Shown: positions 53,196 to 61,485 of the stretch, piece after piece
Position numbering within the stretch: the stretch's first letter is position 1
Layout: each line of letters opens with the position of its first letter
Origin: Dawidia cretensis
GTDB lineage: Bacteria > Bacteroidota > Bacteroidia > Cytophagales > Cyclobacteriaceae
Direction: 5' to 3'
Length of the DNA stretch: 64,000 nt
NCBI RefSeq assembly: GCF_018598175.1
Contig: NZ_JAHESE010000020.1
Span: 62,001-126,000, forward strand
The notes under the pieces: model-generated
Told to the model about the DNA's origin: nothing
Seen by the model: only the letters and a program-made list of their open reading frames with translations
Databases searched by the model: none
Program-made: the position numbers and the translations under genes

Positions 53196-54248
53196 TTACC
53201 AGGTCCAGTTGTTGTTCTTAATCAATATCACCAGGCCGGTAATAAAGATGTTGAAGATCGACAGCGGGATCAGCACTTTCCAGCCCAGGTTCATCAGCTG
53301 GTCATAGCGGAAGCGCGGGATCGTCCAGCGAATCCACATAAAGAAGAAGATGAAGAAACACACTTTTGATATCAGCACCAACACGCCGATAATGGAGATT
53401 ATGTTGTGGTCCAGCCCCAGATCATTCATGAAGGGGAAGTTGTAACCACCGAAGTACAGCGTAGAGATCACCGCCGCCGATACAAACATGTTGATGTATT
53501 CGGCAAAGAGGTAAAAACCCAGCTTCATCGAGCTATATTCCGTATGATAACCACCGATCAATTCCGTTTCGCACTCCGGCAGGTCAAAGGGCGTGCGATT
53601 ACACTCGGCAAACGCACAGATGATAAAGATCAAAAACCCAAGGGGTTGGTATACCACATTCCAGAAGTGCCACTCGCCGCCGACACCACCCGTTTGCTGT
53701 GCGGAGATTTCGCCCAGGCTCAACGTGCCGGTTACCAGCACCAACGCGATGATTGAAAGCCCCATGGCAATCTCATAGCTGATCATCTGCGCAGAAGCGC
53801 GGATTGCACCCAGCAACGAGAACTTATTGTTAGAGGCCCAGCCCCCGATCATTATACCATAGACACCGATCGACACCACACCGAACACATACAGAATACC
53901 GACGTTCAGGTCGGCGATCTGCAACGAGTATACGTTGTCACCAAACACCAGCGTATCACCCCACGGAATCAACACCCCCGCCATCATGGCGGTCATCATG
54001 GCAATACACGGCCCGAGTACGAACAGGAACCGGTTCGATACCACGGGAATGATCTCCTCCTTATAAATAAACTTCAACCCATCCGCCAGCGGTTGCAGAA
54101 TCCCGAACGGACCCGCACGATCCGGACCGATGCGGTCTTGCAAAAAGGCGGCGACCTTGCGTTCGGCATACGTAGAATACGCCGCCACGAACAGGGTTAC
54201 ACCAAATACAACCCCCACCAGGATCAGCTTATACATGATAAAATCCAT
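53196..54248 (-). CDS. nuoH: NADH-quinone oxidoreductase subunit H
   Basis: 350 aa, eight helices. It lines the quinone chamber. YAERKVAAFLQDRIGPDRAGPFGILQPLADGLKFIYKEE near 28-66 and FAECNRTPFDLPECETELIGGYHTEYSSMKLGFYLFAEY near 213-251 are the conserved acidic loops. WIRWTIPRFRYDQLMNLGWKVLIPLS closes the domain. Length is typical. It lies 4 bp behind nuoG and 42 bp before nuoI. Confidence 0.97.
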   Translation of the reverse strand: MDFIMYKLILVGVVFGVTLFVAAYSTYAERKVAAFLQDRIGPDRAGPFGILQPLADGLKFIYKEEIIPVVSNRFLFVLGPCIAMMTAMMAGVLIPWGDTLVFGDNVYSLQIADLNVGILYVFGVVSIGVYGIMIGGWASNNKFSLLGAIRASAQMISYEIAMGLSIIALVLVTGTLSLGEISAQQTGGVGGEWHFWNVVYQPLGFLIFIICAFAECNRTPFDLPECETELIGGYHTEYSSMKLGFYLFAEYINMFVSAAVISTLYFGGYNFPFMNDLGLDHNIISIIGVLVLISKVCFFIFFFMWIRWTIPRFRYDQLMNLGWKVLIPLSIFNIFITGLVILIKNNNWTW

Positions 54249-54252
54249 ATCC

Positions 54253-55251
54253 TTATGAGTTAGTAGTTTCCGGTAATTGCTTTCCTTTCTGGAACGTCAG
54301 CTGACGGTCGATGTCCAGCTTCAGTTTTTGCATATCGATCTTCTCGTAATGGTTCTGCGAAATAACCGAGTGACGGTCGATGTGACGCGGTCCTTCGATC
54401 GTCCAGTCCTTCATGTCCTTGTGATCGTAGCGGCACTCGTTACAGATATACTCTTTTACTTCATTGAATTGATCTTTGCGGGCCGACACGCGCAGCACGT
54501 CGTCACCTTTCGTCCACAGCACTACCTTGCCGCAGCACTTGTCGCAATTGCGGTGTGCATCCAGAGGCTTGGTAAACCATACGCGGCTCTTAAAGCGGAA
54601 GGTCTTATCCGTCAGCGCGCCCACGGGGCACACGTCGATCATGTTACCCGAGAAGTCGTTGTCGACAGCTTTCTCGATATAGGTGCTGATCTCCGAAGCA
54701 TCGCCGCGGTTCAATACACCGTGCACACGCTCATTGGTAAGCTGGTCGGCGACGAACGTACAGCGGTAGCACAAAATGCAGCGCGTCATGTGCAGCTTGA
54801 TCTTATCGCCGATGTCGATCTTCTCAAACGTGCGGCGGTCTTCTTCGTAGCGGGTCTTGCCTACGCCGTGCTCATACGACAGATTTTGCAGGTCGCACTC
54901 GCCGGCCTGATCGCACACCGGGCAATCCAGCGGGTGGTTCAGCAGCAGAAACTCTACCACACCCTTGCGTGCTTCCAGTACTTCCGGCGAAGTGATGTTT
55001 TGTACCACCATGCCGTCCATAACCGGCGTGCGGCACGAGGCCACCAGCTTCGGCATAGGGCGCGGATCTTTTGCAGACCCCTGTGTAACCTTCACCAGGC
55101 ACACACGGCACTTGCCGCCGGTATCTTTCAACGTCGAATAGTAACACATGGCCGGAGGAACCACTTCGCCACCGATCTGACGGGCGGCGTTCAAAATCGT
55201 GGTTCCATCTGCCACTTCTACTTCAATGCCATCTATTGTTACTTTAGCCAT
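54253..55251 (-). CDS. nuoG: NADH-quinone oxidoreductase subunit G, short form
   Basis: 332 aa, much shorter than the roughly 900 aa of enterobacterial NuoG. The N-terminal iron-sulfur part is complete: N1b ligands C36, C48, C51 and C73; N5 ligands H106, C110, C113 and C119; N4 ligands C158, C161, C164 and C208. A further set, C236, C239 or C240, C270 and C273, resembles the start of the molybdopterin-oxidoreductase cluster domain, after which the large catalytic-like domain is missing. The end is a normal stop, with nuoH 4 bp later, so it is not a frameshift. Short NuoG forms are known in Bacteroidota. Confidence 0.94.
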   Translation of the reverse strand: MAKVTIDGIEVEVADGTTILNAARQIGGEVVPPAMCYYSTLKDTGGKCRVCLVKVTQGSAKDPRPMPKLVASCRTPVMDGMVVQNITSPEVLEARKGVVEFLLLNHPLDCPVCDQAGECDLQNLSYEHGVGKTRYEEDRRTFEKIDIGDKIKLHMTRCILCYRCTFVADQLTNERVHGVLNRGDASEISTYIEKAVDNDFSGNMIDVCPVGALTDKTFRFKSRVWFTKPLDAHRNCDKCCGKVVLWTKGDDVLRVSARKDQFNEVKEYICNECRYDHKDMKDWTIEGPRHIDRHSVISQNHYEKIDMQKLKLDIDRQLTFQKGKQLPETTNS

Positions 55252-55280
55252 GTCGCTAAACTTTTTAAATCCTATTTAAA

Positions 55281-56639
55281 TTATACCGTCGCCAGGACCG
55301 ATGCCGGTACGAACGGCTCCAGCTCGAAGTGTTTCGGGTTCTTCACCTTCTCCGGGTACCGCACGTGATATTCGAACTCCTCGCGGAAGTGCCGTATCGC
55401 GCTGGCTACCGGCCAGGCAGCCGCATCGCCCAACGGGCAAATGGTATTACCTTCAATCTTCTTGGCTACATCCACCAGCAGGTCGATGTCGCCTTCGTGG
55501 CCATGACCATGCTCGATGCGGTGCAGCACCTTCTCCATCCAACCGGTACCCTCGCGGCACGGGCTGCACTGCCCGCACGACTCGTGGTGATAGAAGCGCG
55601 TGAACGTCCACAGATTGCGCACGATACAGGATGTCTCGTCCATCACGATAAAGCCTCCCGAACCCAACATGGTACCCGACACAAAACCACCGTCTGACAA
55701 CGACTCATACGTCATCAGGCGCGGCTCGCCTTTGGCTGTCTTCAGGATCAGCTCCGTCGGCAGGATCGGTACGGATGAACCACCCGCCACGACAGCCTTC
55801 ATCTTCCGGCCTTTCCAAATACCACCGCAGTATTGATCAGAATATATAAATTCTTCTACCGGCAGGCCGAGCTCGATCTCGTAAACACCGGGCTTGTTAA
55901 TGTGCCCGCTAGCCGAGATCAACTTGGTACCCGTGCTCTTGCCGATACCGATCTTCGCATATTCGTCGCCACCCAGGTTGACGATCGAGCAGACCGCAGC
56001 AATGGTTTCGACGTTGTTTACCACCGTGGGCGAAGCATACAGACCCGCCACCGCCGGGAAAGGCGGCTTCAGACGCGGATTGCCGCGCTTGCCTTCCAGC
56101 GACTCTAACAGCGCCGTTTCTTCACCACAGATATAGGCACCACCACCGGGCTGTACGTACAGATCCAGCGAATAGTCGGTGCCCAGGATATTTTTACCGA
56201 GAAATCCTTTCGCATACGCCTCTTGAATAGCTTGCTCCAGGATGCGGATCACATACATATATTCACCGCGCACATAGATGTACGAGGTCTTCGCGCCCAG
56301 CGCATAGCTGGATGTGATCATGCCTTCGATCAGCACGTGCGGAATCTTCTCCATCAGGTAACGATCCTTAAAGGTGCCCGGCTCAGACTCGTCGGCATTA
56401 CACACCAGGTAGCGGGGCTTTTCAGACTTGCGGTCCAGGAAGCTCCACTTCATACCCGCCGGGAAACCGGCGCCACCCCGGCCGCGCAGGCCAGACTTCT
56501 TCACTTCCTCCGTCACCTCGTCGGGCGTCATGGTCTTCAGCGCCTTCTCCACGGATGCATAGCCGCCGTGCTTCCGGTACACGTCAAAGGTATTGATGCC
56601 CGGAACATTGATGTGTTCTAAAAGTATTTGTCTTCCCAT
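55281..56639 (-). CDS. nuoF: NADH-quinone oxidoreductase subunit F
   Basis: 452 aa. It binds NADH and FMN and carries cluster N3. GLRGRGGAGFPAGMKWSF binds FMN; CNADESEPGTFKDRYLME contacts NADH; GAGAYICGEETALLESLEG-like sequence follows (here GGGAYICGEETALLESLEG). The [4Fe-4S] ligands are in ESCGQCSPCREGTGW, with a further Cys in GNTICPLGDA. Length is normal. It is two bases behind nuoE and 29 bp before nuoG, giving the usual E-F-G dehydrogenase module. Confidence 0.97.
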   Translation of the reverse strand: MGRQILLEHINVPGINTFDVYRKHGGYASVEKALKTMTPDEVTEEVKKSGLRGRGGAGFPAGMKWSFLDRKSEKPRYLVCNADESEPGTFKDRYLMEKIPHVLIEGMITSSYALGAKTSYIYVRGEYMYVIRILEQAIQEAYAKGFLGKNILGTDYSLDLYVQPGGGAYICGEETALLESLEGKRGNPRLKPPFPAVAGLYASPTVVNNVETIAAVCSIVNLGGDEYAKIGIGKSTGTKLISASGHINKPGVYEIELGLPVEEFIYSDQYCGGIWKGRKMKAVVAGGSSVPILPTELILKTAKGEPRLMTYESLSDGGFVSGTMLGSGGFIVMDETSCIVRNLWTFTRFYHHESCGQCSPCREGTGWMEKVLHRIEHGHGHEGDIDLLVDVAKKIEGNTICPLGDAAAWPVASAIRHFREEFEYHVRYPEKVKNPKHFELEPFVPASVLATV

Positions 56640-56641
56640 GG

Positions 56642-57175
56642 CTATAACTCCTGCATGTTCGATTTCATATACGTGCTGCGGTTATCCGAAGCACGCAGTT
56701 TCTCTATCAGCGTATCGACCTTCTCGGTCGTCAGGTTCTCATAATAATCCGAGCCGCATTGCAGCATCGGGGCCGTGCCACACGAGCCGAGGCATTCCAC
56801 CGTCTTCAGTGTAAACATACCGTCGGCGGTCGTCTCCCCTTCTTTGACGCCCAGCTTCTTCTCAAAGTGCTCGACGATGTCGTCGGCGCCGCGCAGCCAG
56901 CAAGGGCCCGTACGGCAAACTTCGATCAGGCATTTACCCACCGGCTTCATGTTGTACATGGTGTAGAACGAAGCCACTTCGTATACTTCAATCGGCTTGA
57001 TGTTCAGCAAAGACGCAACGTAGTCCATCGTCTCCGGGCTGAGCCAGCCGTCGAACTCCGCCTGCGCCACGTGCAGCAGCGGCAACAACGCCGACTTCTG
57101 CCTGCCCTCCGGATATCGCTTGATGATGCGCTGCGCAAGGGCCAGCGTATCGGGTGAAAATTCTACTTTGCTCAT
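56642..57175 (-). CDS. nuoE: NADH-quinone oxidoreductase subunit E
   Basis: 177 aa. A thioredoxin-fold [2Fe-2S] protein carrying cluster N1a. The four ligands are in CRTGPC (first pair, x4 spacing) and CLGSCG (second pair, x3 spacing). ALLPLLHVAQAEFDGWLSPETMDYVASLL is the helical N-terminal domain. The last 15 residues extend a little past the fold. It lies 48 bp behind nuoD and 2 bp before nuoF. Confidence 0.96.
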   Translation of the reverse strand: MSKVEFSPDTLALAQRIIKRYPEGRQKSALLPLLHVAQAEFDGWLSPETMDYVASLLNIKPIEVYEVASFYTMYNMKPVGKCLIEVCRTGPCWLRGADDIVEHFEKKLGVKEGETTADGMFTLKTVECLGSCGTAPMLQCGSDYYENLTTEKVDTLIEKLRASDNRSTYMKSNMQEL

Positions 57176-57223
57176 GATCCGTTAAATCGTTTCTCTCTCG
57201 GTATAAATTCTATCCTGGGCCGC

Positions 57224-58444
57224 TTACGCATCCAGCTCGCCGGCAATGACGTTCATACTACTCATGGTGATAACCGCATCCGACAGCATCGAACCCCGGA
57301 TCATCTCCGGGTATGCCTGGTAATAAATAAAGCACGGGCGACGGAACTGCAACCGGAATGGCGTACGCCCACCGTCGCTGATCAGGTAAAAACCCAGCTC
57401 GCCGTTGCCACCTTCCACGCAATGGTACACCTCTCCTTTCGGAACCTCGGTCTCGCCCATCACGATCTTGAAGTGGTAGATCAGCGCCTCCATGTCGTTA
57501 TATACTTCTTCCTTCGGCGGCAGGCAGTACTCCGGCACCTTGGCGGTGTATACGCCCGCAGGTTCTTTCTTGATCTTCTCGATCGCCTGCTTGATGATGC
57601 TCAAGCTCTGCCACATCTCCTCCTGGCGCACCATGAAGCGATCATACGTATCGCCGTTGGTACCTACCGGAATGATAAAATCAAATTCTTCATACGATGA
57701 ATACGGGTTCATGGCACGCACGTCGTAGTCTACGCCGGCAGCCCGCAGGTTGGGACCGGAAAAGCTATAGTTCAACGCACGCTCTGCCGAGATCGGGCCG
57801 CAGTTGATGGTGCGATCCATAAAGATCCGGTTGCGCTCCAGCAGGTTTGAAAACTCCGTGAATTTCGCCGGAAAGTCCTCAACGAACTTGTTGATCTTGT
57901 CCCAGCACTTGGGGGAGAAGTCGCGCTCCAACCCGCCGATGCGGCCGATGTTGGTCGTTAGACGCGCGCCGCAGATCTCTTCGTAGATCTCATAGATGCG
58001 CTCGCGCATCTGGAACAGGTACAGGAAGCCTGTGGTCGCGCCGGTATCCTGACCGATGATGGTATTACAAATGATGTGGTCGGCCAAACGGGCCAGCTCC
58101 ATAATGACCACGCGCATGTACTGCACGCGCTTGGGAATCTCGATGCCGAGCAGCTTCTCCACCGTCATGTGCCAGCCCATGTTGTTGATGGGTGACGAGC
58201 AATAGTTGAGACGGTCGGTGATCGGCGTGATCTGATAGAATGGGCGGCGCTCCGCCAGCTTTTCGAACGCGCGGTGGATGTACCCTACGGTCGGCTCGGA
58301 GTCTATGATGATCTCGCCGTCCATCTTCAAAACGTTCTGGAAAATACCGTGTGTGGCCGGGTGCGCCGGCCCCAGGTTCAGATAAGAATATTGTTTCTCT
58401 TCTGGCTTAATAAGTGCGTCGGTGGCCGGTTGATTGTCTTGCAT
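57224..58444 (-). CDS. nuoD: NADH-quinone oxidoreductase subunit D
   Basis: 406 aa. It forms the quinone pocket together with NuoB and NuoH. NLGPAHPATHGIFQNVLKMDGE near 27-48 holds the quinone-contacting His; GYIHRAFEKLAE and DRLNYCSSPINNMGW follow. The nickel-ligand cysteines of the hydrogenase relative are absent, as expected. The end, with DAVITMSSMNVIAGELDA, is typical of the subunit. It is separate from NuoC rather than fused. Confidence 0.97.
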   Translation of the reverse strand: MQDNQPATDALIKPEEKQYSYLNLGPAHPATHGIFQNVLKMDGEIIIDSEPTVGYIHRAFEKLAERRPFYQITPITDRLNYCSSPINNMGWHMTVEKLLGIEIPKRVQYMRVVIMELARLADHIICNTIIGQDTGATTGFLYLFQMRERIYEIYEEICGARLTTNIGRIGGLERDFSPKCWDKINKFVEDFPAKFTEFSNLLERNRIFMDRTINCGPISAERALNYSFSGPNLRAAGVDYDVRAMNPYSSYEEFDFIIPVGTNGDTYDRFMVRQEEMWQSLSIIKQAIEKIKKEPAGVYTAKVPEYCLPPKEEVYNDMEALIYHFKIVMGETEVPKGEVYHCVEGGNGELGFYLISDGGRTPFRLQFRRPCFIYYQAYPEMIRGSMLSDAVITMSSMNVIAGELDA

Positions 58445-58458
58445 AATTCAGGCGTCTG

Positions 58459-58962
58459 CTATTCTCTTCCAAACATTGAATCGTTCTTGTCTTCGCGCGT
58501 CTGGTCTTCCAGCGGGTACTCCTTGCGCATGGGAAATATGATCATATCGTCCACGTTCAGGATACGCTTCAGGTTCGGATGCCCCTCGAAGATCACCCCG
58601 AAGTAATCGTAGGTTTCACGCTCCAGCCAGTTGGCCGCCGAGAAGACCGTAGTCAGCGTCGGCACCACCGGGTTCGCCTCCGGTAGAAATACTTTCAGGC
58701 GTACGCGGTTGTTGGTCGTCAGGCTGTGCACCTGGTACATCACCGCGATCTGTTGCAGATCGGGATAGTGAATGCCGCAGAGGGTGGTGAGGTACTGGAA
58801 TTTGCCCTCGGGGTGATGGTAGAGGTGTTGGATGATCTCAATGATCTTTTCGGCCTTTAGGGAGACCGTTAGAAAATCGTACGGTGTGTCAACATGAAGA
58901 ATCTGGTCTTCATATTTTTCCTTCAGGATACCGATGGTTTTTTCCTGGGCAGAACCTTCCAT
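58459..58962 (-). CDS. nuoC: NADH-quinone oxidoreductase subunit C
   Basis: 167 aa. A peripheral-arm subunit without cofactor that supports the NuoD-NuoB junction. The family block NWLERETYDYFGVIFEGHPNLKRIL is at about 113-137, with YPLEDQTRED after it. The first 50 residues are variable. It lies 14 bp before nuoD. Confidence 0.95.
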   Translation of the reverse strand: MEGSAQEKTIGILKEKYEDQILHVDTPYDFLTVSLKAEKIIEIIQHLYHHPEGKFQYLTTLCGIHYPDLQQIAVMYQVHSLTTNNRVRLKVFLPEANPVVPTLTTVFSAANWLERETYDYFGVIFEGHPNLKRILNVDDMIIFPMRKEYPLEDQTREDKNDSMFGRE

Positions 58963-59016
58963 TAATAAAATTCAGTTGTATAAGACGTACGTCTCGGGTC
59001 ACAGACCCAGGACTGA

Positions 59017-59574
59017 TTATTCGATTCCGTATTTGTTCAGCATCGCCTTGTATTCAGGCGAATCGCGGCGGCGCGTCGACTCGGTTTCCACCAGGTGCTG
59101 AATCTTCAGAATGCCGTCGATGATTTGCTCCGGGCGTGGGGGGCAACCGGGTACATACACGTCAACCGGTATGATGCGGTCGATGCCCTGCAGCACGCTG
59201 TAGGTATCGAATATGCCACCACTCGAGGCACACGCACCCACAGAGATTACCCAGCGGGGCTCGGCCATCTGCTCGTATACCTGCCGTAAGATGGGGCCCA
59301 TCTTTTTGGCAATCGTGCCCATCACCATCAGCAAGTCTGCCTGGCGGGGCGAGAAGCTCAAACGCTCTGACCCAAAGCGAGCCAGGTCGTAATGTGACGC
59401 CATCGTGGCCATGAATTCAATACCGCAGCAAGACGTCGCGAACGGCAAGGGCCAGATCGAGTTCTTGCGGGCAAGTCCTACGACTTTATCCAGGCTGGTG
59501 GCAAAAAAGCCAGCACCCTCAATACCTTCCGGCTTGGGCGCTACGGCAATCGTTGATCCTGTTGCTGTTTCCAT
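59017..59574 (-). CDS. nuoB: NADH-quinone oxidoreductase subunit B
   Basis: 185 aa from the ATG at 59574 (a GTG one codon earlier also exists). It carries cluster N2, the last electron carrier before quinone. The ligands are the adjacent pair in SCCGIEF, a Cys in VGACASSGG, and one in VPGCPPRPE. Length is normal. It follows nuoA by 12 bp and is 54 bp before nuoC. Confidence 0.97.
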   Translation of the reverse strand: METATGSTIAVAPKPEGIEGAGFFATSLDKVVGLARKNSIWPLPFATSCCGIEFMATMASHYDLARFGSERLSFSPRQADLLMVMGTIAKKMGPILRQVYEQMAEPRWVISVGACASSGGIFDTYSVLQGIDRIIPVDVYVPGCPPRPEQIIDGILKIQHLVETESTRRRDSPEYKAMLNKYGIE

Positions 59575-59586
59575 CACTCACTGTTT

Positions 59587-59958
59587 TTATTCTTCCCACT
59601 TCAAAGCACCCTTCTTCAGGAGATAGAAGAAACCTACTAGCAAAAGCGCCATGAAGGTCACCATTTCAACGAAACCCATCAGACCGAGATGTTTGAAGTT
59701 CACAGCCCACGGGTACATGAAGATTACCTCCACGTCAAACAAAACAAAGAGAATCGCCACCAGAAAGTACTTGATGTTAAACGGTATCCGGGCGTTGCCC
59801 TTTGACTCGATACCACACTCGAACGCCTCGAGCTTCACCTTCGACTTGCGTTTAGGACCCAACAGGTGCGTGGCGACCATTGTGACTACCACAAAGCCCA
59901 GGGCAAAAAGAAACATCAACCCGATGGGCAGATATTGTTCGATTGCTACGTTCTCCAT
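59587..59958 (-). CDS. nuoA: NADH-quinone oxidoreductase subunit A
   Basis: 123 aa from the ATG at 59958; an upstream TTG would add seven residues. Three helices. FECGIESKGNARIPFNIKYFLVAILFVLFDVEVIFMYPW is the subunit signature, with the conserved Cys in the flexible loop next to the quinone chamber. It is the first gene of the operon. The 272 bp upstream, to exbD, must hold the promoter; GAACTTTG about 20 bp before the ATG (minus strand) is a weak -7 candidate and no clear -33 is seen. Confidence 0.96.
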   Translation of the reverse strand: MENVAIEQYLPIGLMFLFALGFVVVTMVATHLLGPKRKSKVKLEAFECGIESKGNARIPFNIKYFLVAILFVLFDVEVIFMYPWAVNFKHLGLMGFVEMVTFMALLLVGFFYLLKKGALKWEE

Positions 59959-60230
59959 AAGCGTGTTTGACGGGTGCAAAGTTCGTTTTTATCCCACAAA
60001 TCCCATCATGCGTTGTGCAATAATTTGAGCTTTTTGGGAGCAATATGAGAACAAATCTTACAGCGATTCGTTCAACTGCGCGCAAATTAGAGAAGCGCGC
60101 TAAAACAACGCGCATGTGGTTATAGAACAATGATTAGTTTAGAATCATTCTATGCGACGCGCCTAAGTCAAGAAAAAGTATATCGTGAAGAATACGTACG
60201 TAAAGATGTGTAAGACTATAGCGTGCGCTG

Positions 60231-60629
60231 CTAGTCAGGCTTTTTTGTCGCCAATACCATGCGGATTTTATTGCGTGCGCCGATCTGCACAACATCCACG
60301 AGGTCTTGCACCGACGAGCCGGCAGGGATATGCACCACAACGGTAGGGTCCTCCTCACCGCCAGCTTCCTTCAACAAGGCTGACTCCAGCTGACTAAACG
60401 GTACCTGGTTACGATTGATAAAATAACGTTTGTCCTCCGTCACCGTGAGCGTGATCGGGTTCCGGTTTACACTCTGCTTGGTGTCTGATTTAGGCAACGC
60501 TACCTTGATCACAGCGGGGTTGGTAACGGTTGAAATGATCAAAAAGAACAACAGCAGAAAGAACATGATGTCGTTCAGCGAGGAGGTTGATACCTCGGCA
60601 GCAAACTGTTTCCGGTGGCGGATTTTCAT
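60231..60629 (-). CDS. exbD: biopolymer transport protein ExbD/TolR
   Basis: 132 aa. One membrane helix near residues 17-38, then a periplasmic domain (about 45-128). The helix has SLNDIMFFLLLFFLIIST, with the functionally important Asp at residue 20 that carries protons. Family members work with ExbB to energise TonB or TolA. It overlaps exbB by ATGA, so the two are translated together. Confidence 0.93.
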   Translation of the reverse strand: MKIRHRKQFAAEVSTSSLNDIMFFLLLFFLIISTVTNPAVIKVALPKSDTKQSVNRNPITLTVTEDKRYFINRNQVPFSQLESALLKEAGGEEDPTVVVHIPAGSSVQDLVDVVQIGARNKIRMVLATKKPD

Positions 60630-61339
60630 TGCTGGGGTGTTAAGATGGAACGCATAAACTCAAATACGTCTTTCTGCATCTTAAGCGTAAACACATTCAC
60701 GCGCTGCTGTAAAATATGGTATGCGCAGTAGGAAATTACCCCCACGAACAAACCCGCGCCGCTGGTGATCATCTTTTCATATAAGCCGCCGGCAATGATA
60801 CCGATCGTGATGTTGTCGGTCTGTGAAATGTCGTAGAAGATGCGGATGATCCCGCCGATAGTACCGATAAAGCCCAGCATCGGCGCCACACCGGCAATAA
60901 TGCCCAGGTAGCCCATGTTACGCTCCATTTCCGCCACCTCGATGTTGGCGGCCGACTCCATGAGGCTTTCGATCTCTTTCATCGGCTTGCCGATGTGCTC
61001 CACCCCTACCTGGATGATTTTGCCCGTAGCCGAACCGTCTTGCGTGGCGTACATCCGCGCACCCTTGATGTCGCCGGCCTTCAGATATTGTTTTATCGAC
61101 GACAGGAACTCCTTTTTCTCACGCGTCACCTGGCGCAGGTACAGCCACCGTTCAATAAAGAAATAGGTCGCGATAAATCCCAGCAAAGCAATAGGGATCA
61201 TGATCACCCCGCCCTTCGTGACCATGTCAAAAAGGGAGAGGGACTCAGCTGGTGCGGGAAGTGTTTCGACCGGTGTATCGGTCGGAGTCGTTGTCGGGGT
61301 TGTGATCTGCAGAAGGATGGAAAAGATCGTTGTCAGCAT
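60626..61339 (-). CDS. exbB: MotA/TolQ/ExbB proton channel protein
   Basis: 237 aa, three membrane helices. The first hydrophobic segment is near 40-67 (GGVIMIPIALLGFIATYFFIERWLYLR). The family core MGYLGIIAGVAPMLGFIGTIGGIIRIF near 147-173 and the third helix SGAGLFVGVISYCAYHILQQRV near 200-222 follow. An N-terminal segment rich in Thr and Pro precedes the first helix. It forms the proton channel with ExbD. A TonB-type partner gene is not in the window; it may lie beyond the right edge. ExbB and TolQ cannot be told apart here without context. Confidence 0.92.
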   Translation of the reverse strand: MLTTIFSILLQITTPTTTPTDTPVETLPAPAESLSLFDMVTKGGVIMIPIALLGFIATYFFIERWLYLRQVTREKKEFLSSIKQYLKAGDIKGARMYATQDGSATGKIIQVGVEHIGKPMKEIESLMESAANIEVAEMERNMGYLGIIAGVAPMLGFIGTIGGIIRIFYDISQTDNITIGIIAGGLYEKMITSGAGLFVGVISYCAYHILQQRVNVFTLKMQKDVFEFMRSILTPQQ

Positions 61340-61427
61340 GCCGTCCTGTAAATGGTTTATTAGTTAATGGTAATAGTAGCAATAATATTGTGAACGATTA
61401 CCATTAAAAGCGCTTAATGCGCGCGTG

Positions 61428-61466
61428 TAGTAAAAAAGAAGGCAGAAAGCCTGAAGCCTTCTGCCT
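61428..61466 (-). terminator. intrinsic terminator of the TPR gene
   Basis: AGGCAGAA (61440-61447) pairs perfectly with TTCTGCCT (61459-61466). On the minus strand the stem is followed by TCTTTTTTAC, 20 bp past the stop codon at 61486. It separates the TPR gene from exbB. Confidence 0.8.
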
Positions 61467-61485
61467 GTATGTCTATCCGGGGTGA

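Noticed and set aside
54277-55368. 363-codon open frame on the plus strand
   Set aside because: It lies opposite nuoG, where all cluster cysteines are seen on the other strand. Its own translation has no signal peptide or domain.
60129-60149. AATGATT/AATCATT hairpin as exbD terminator
   Set aside because: The stem is only seven A/T-rich pairs and no T run follows on the minus strand.
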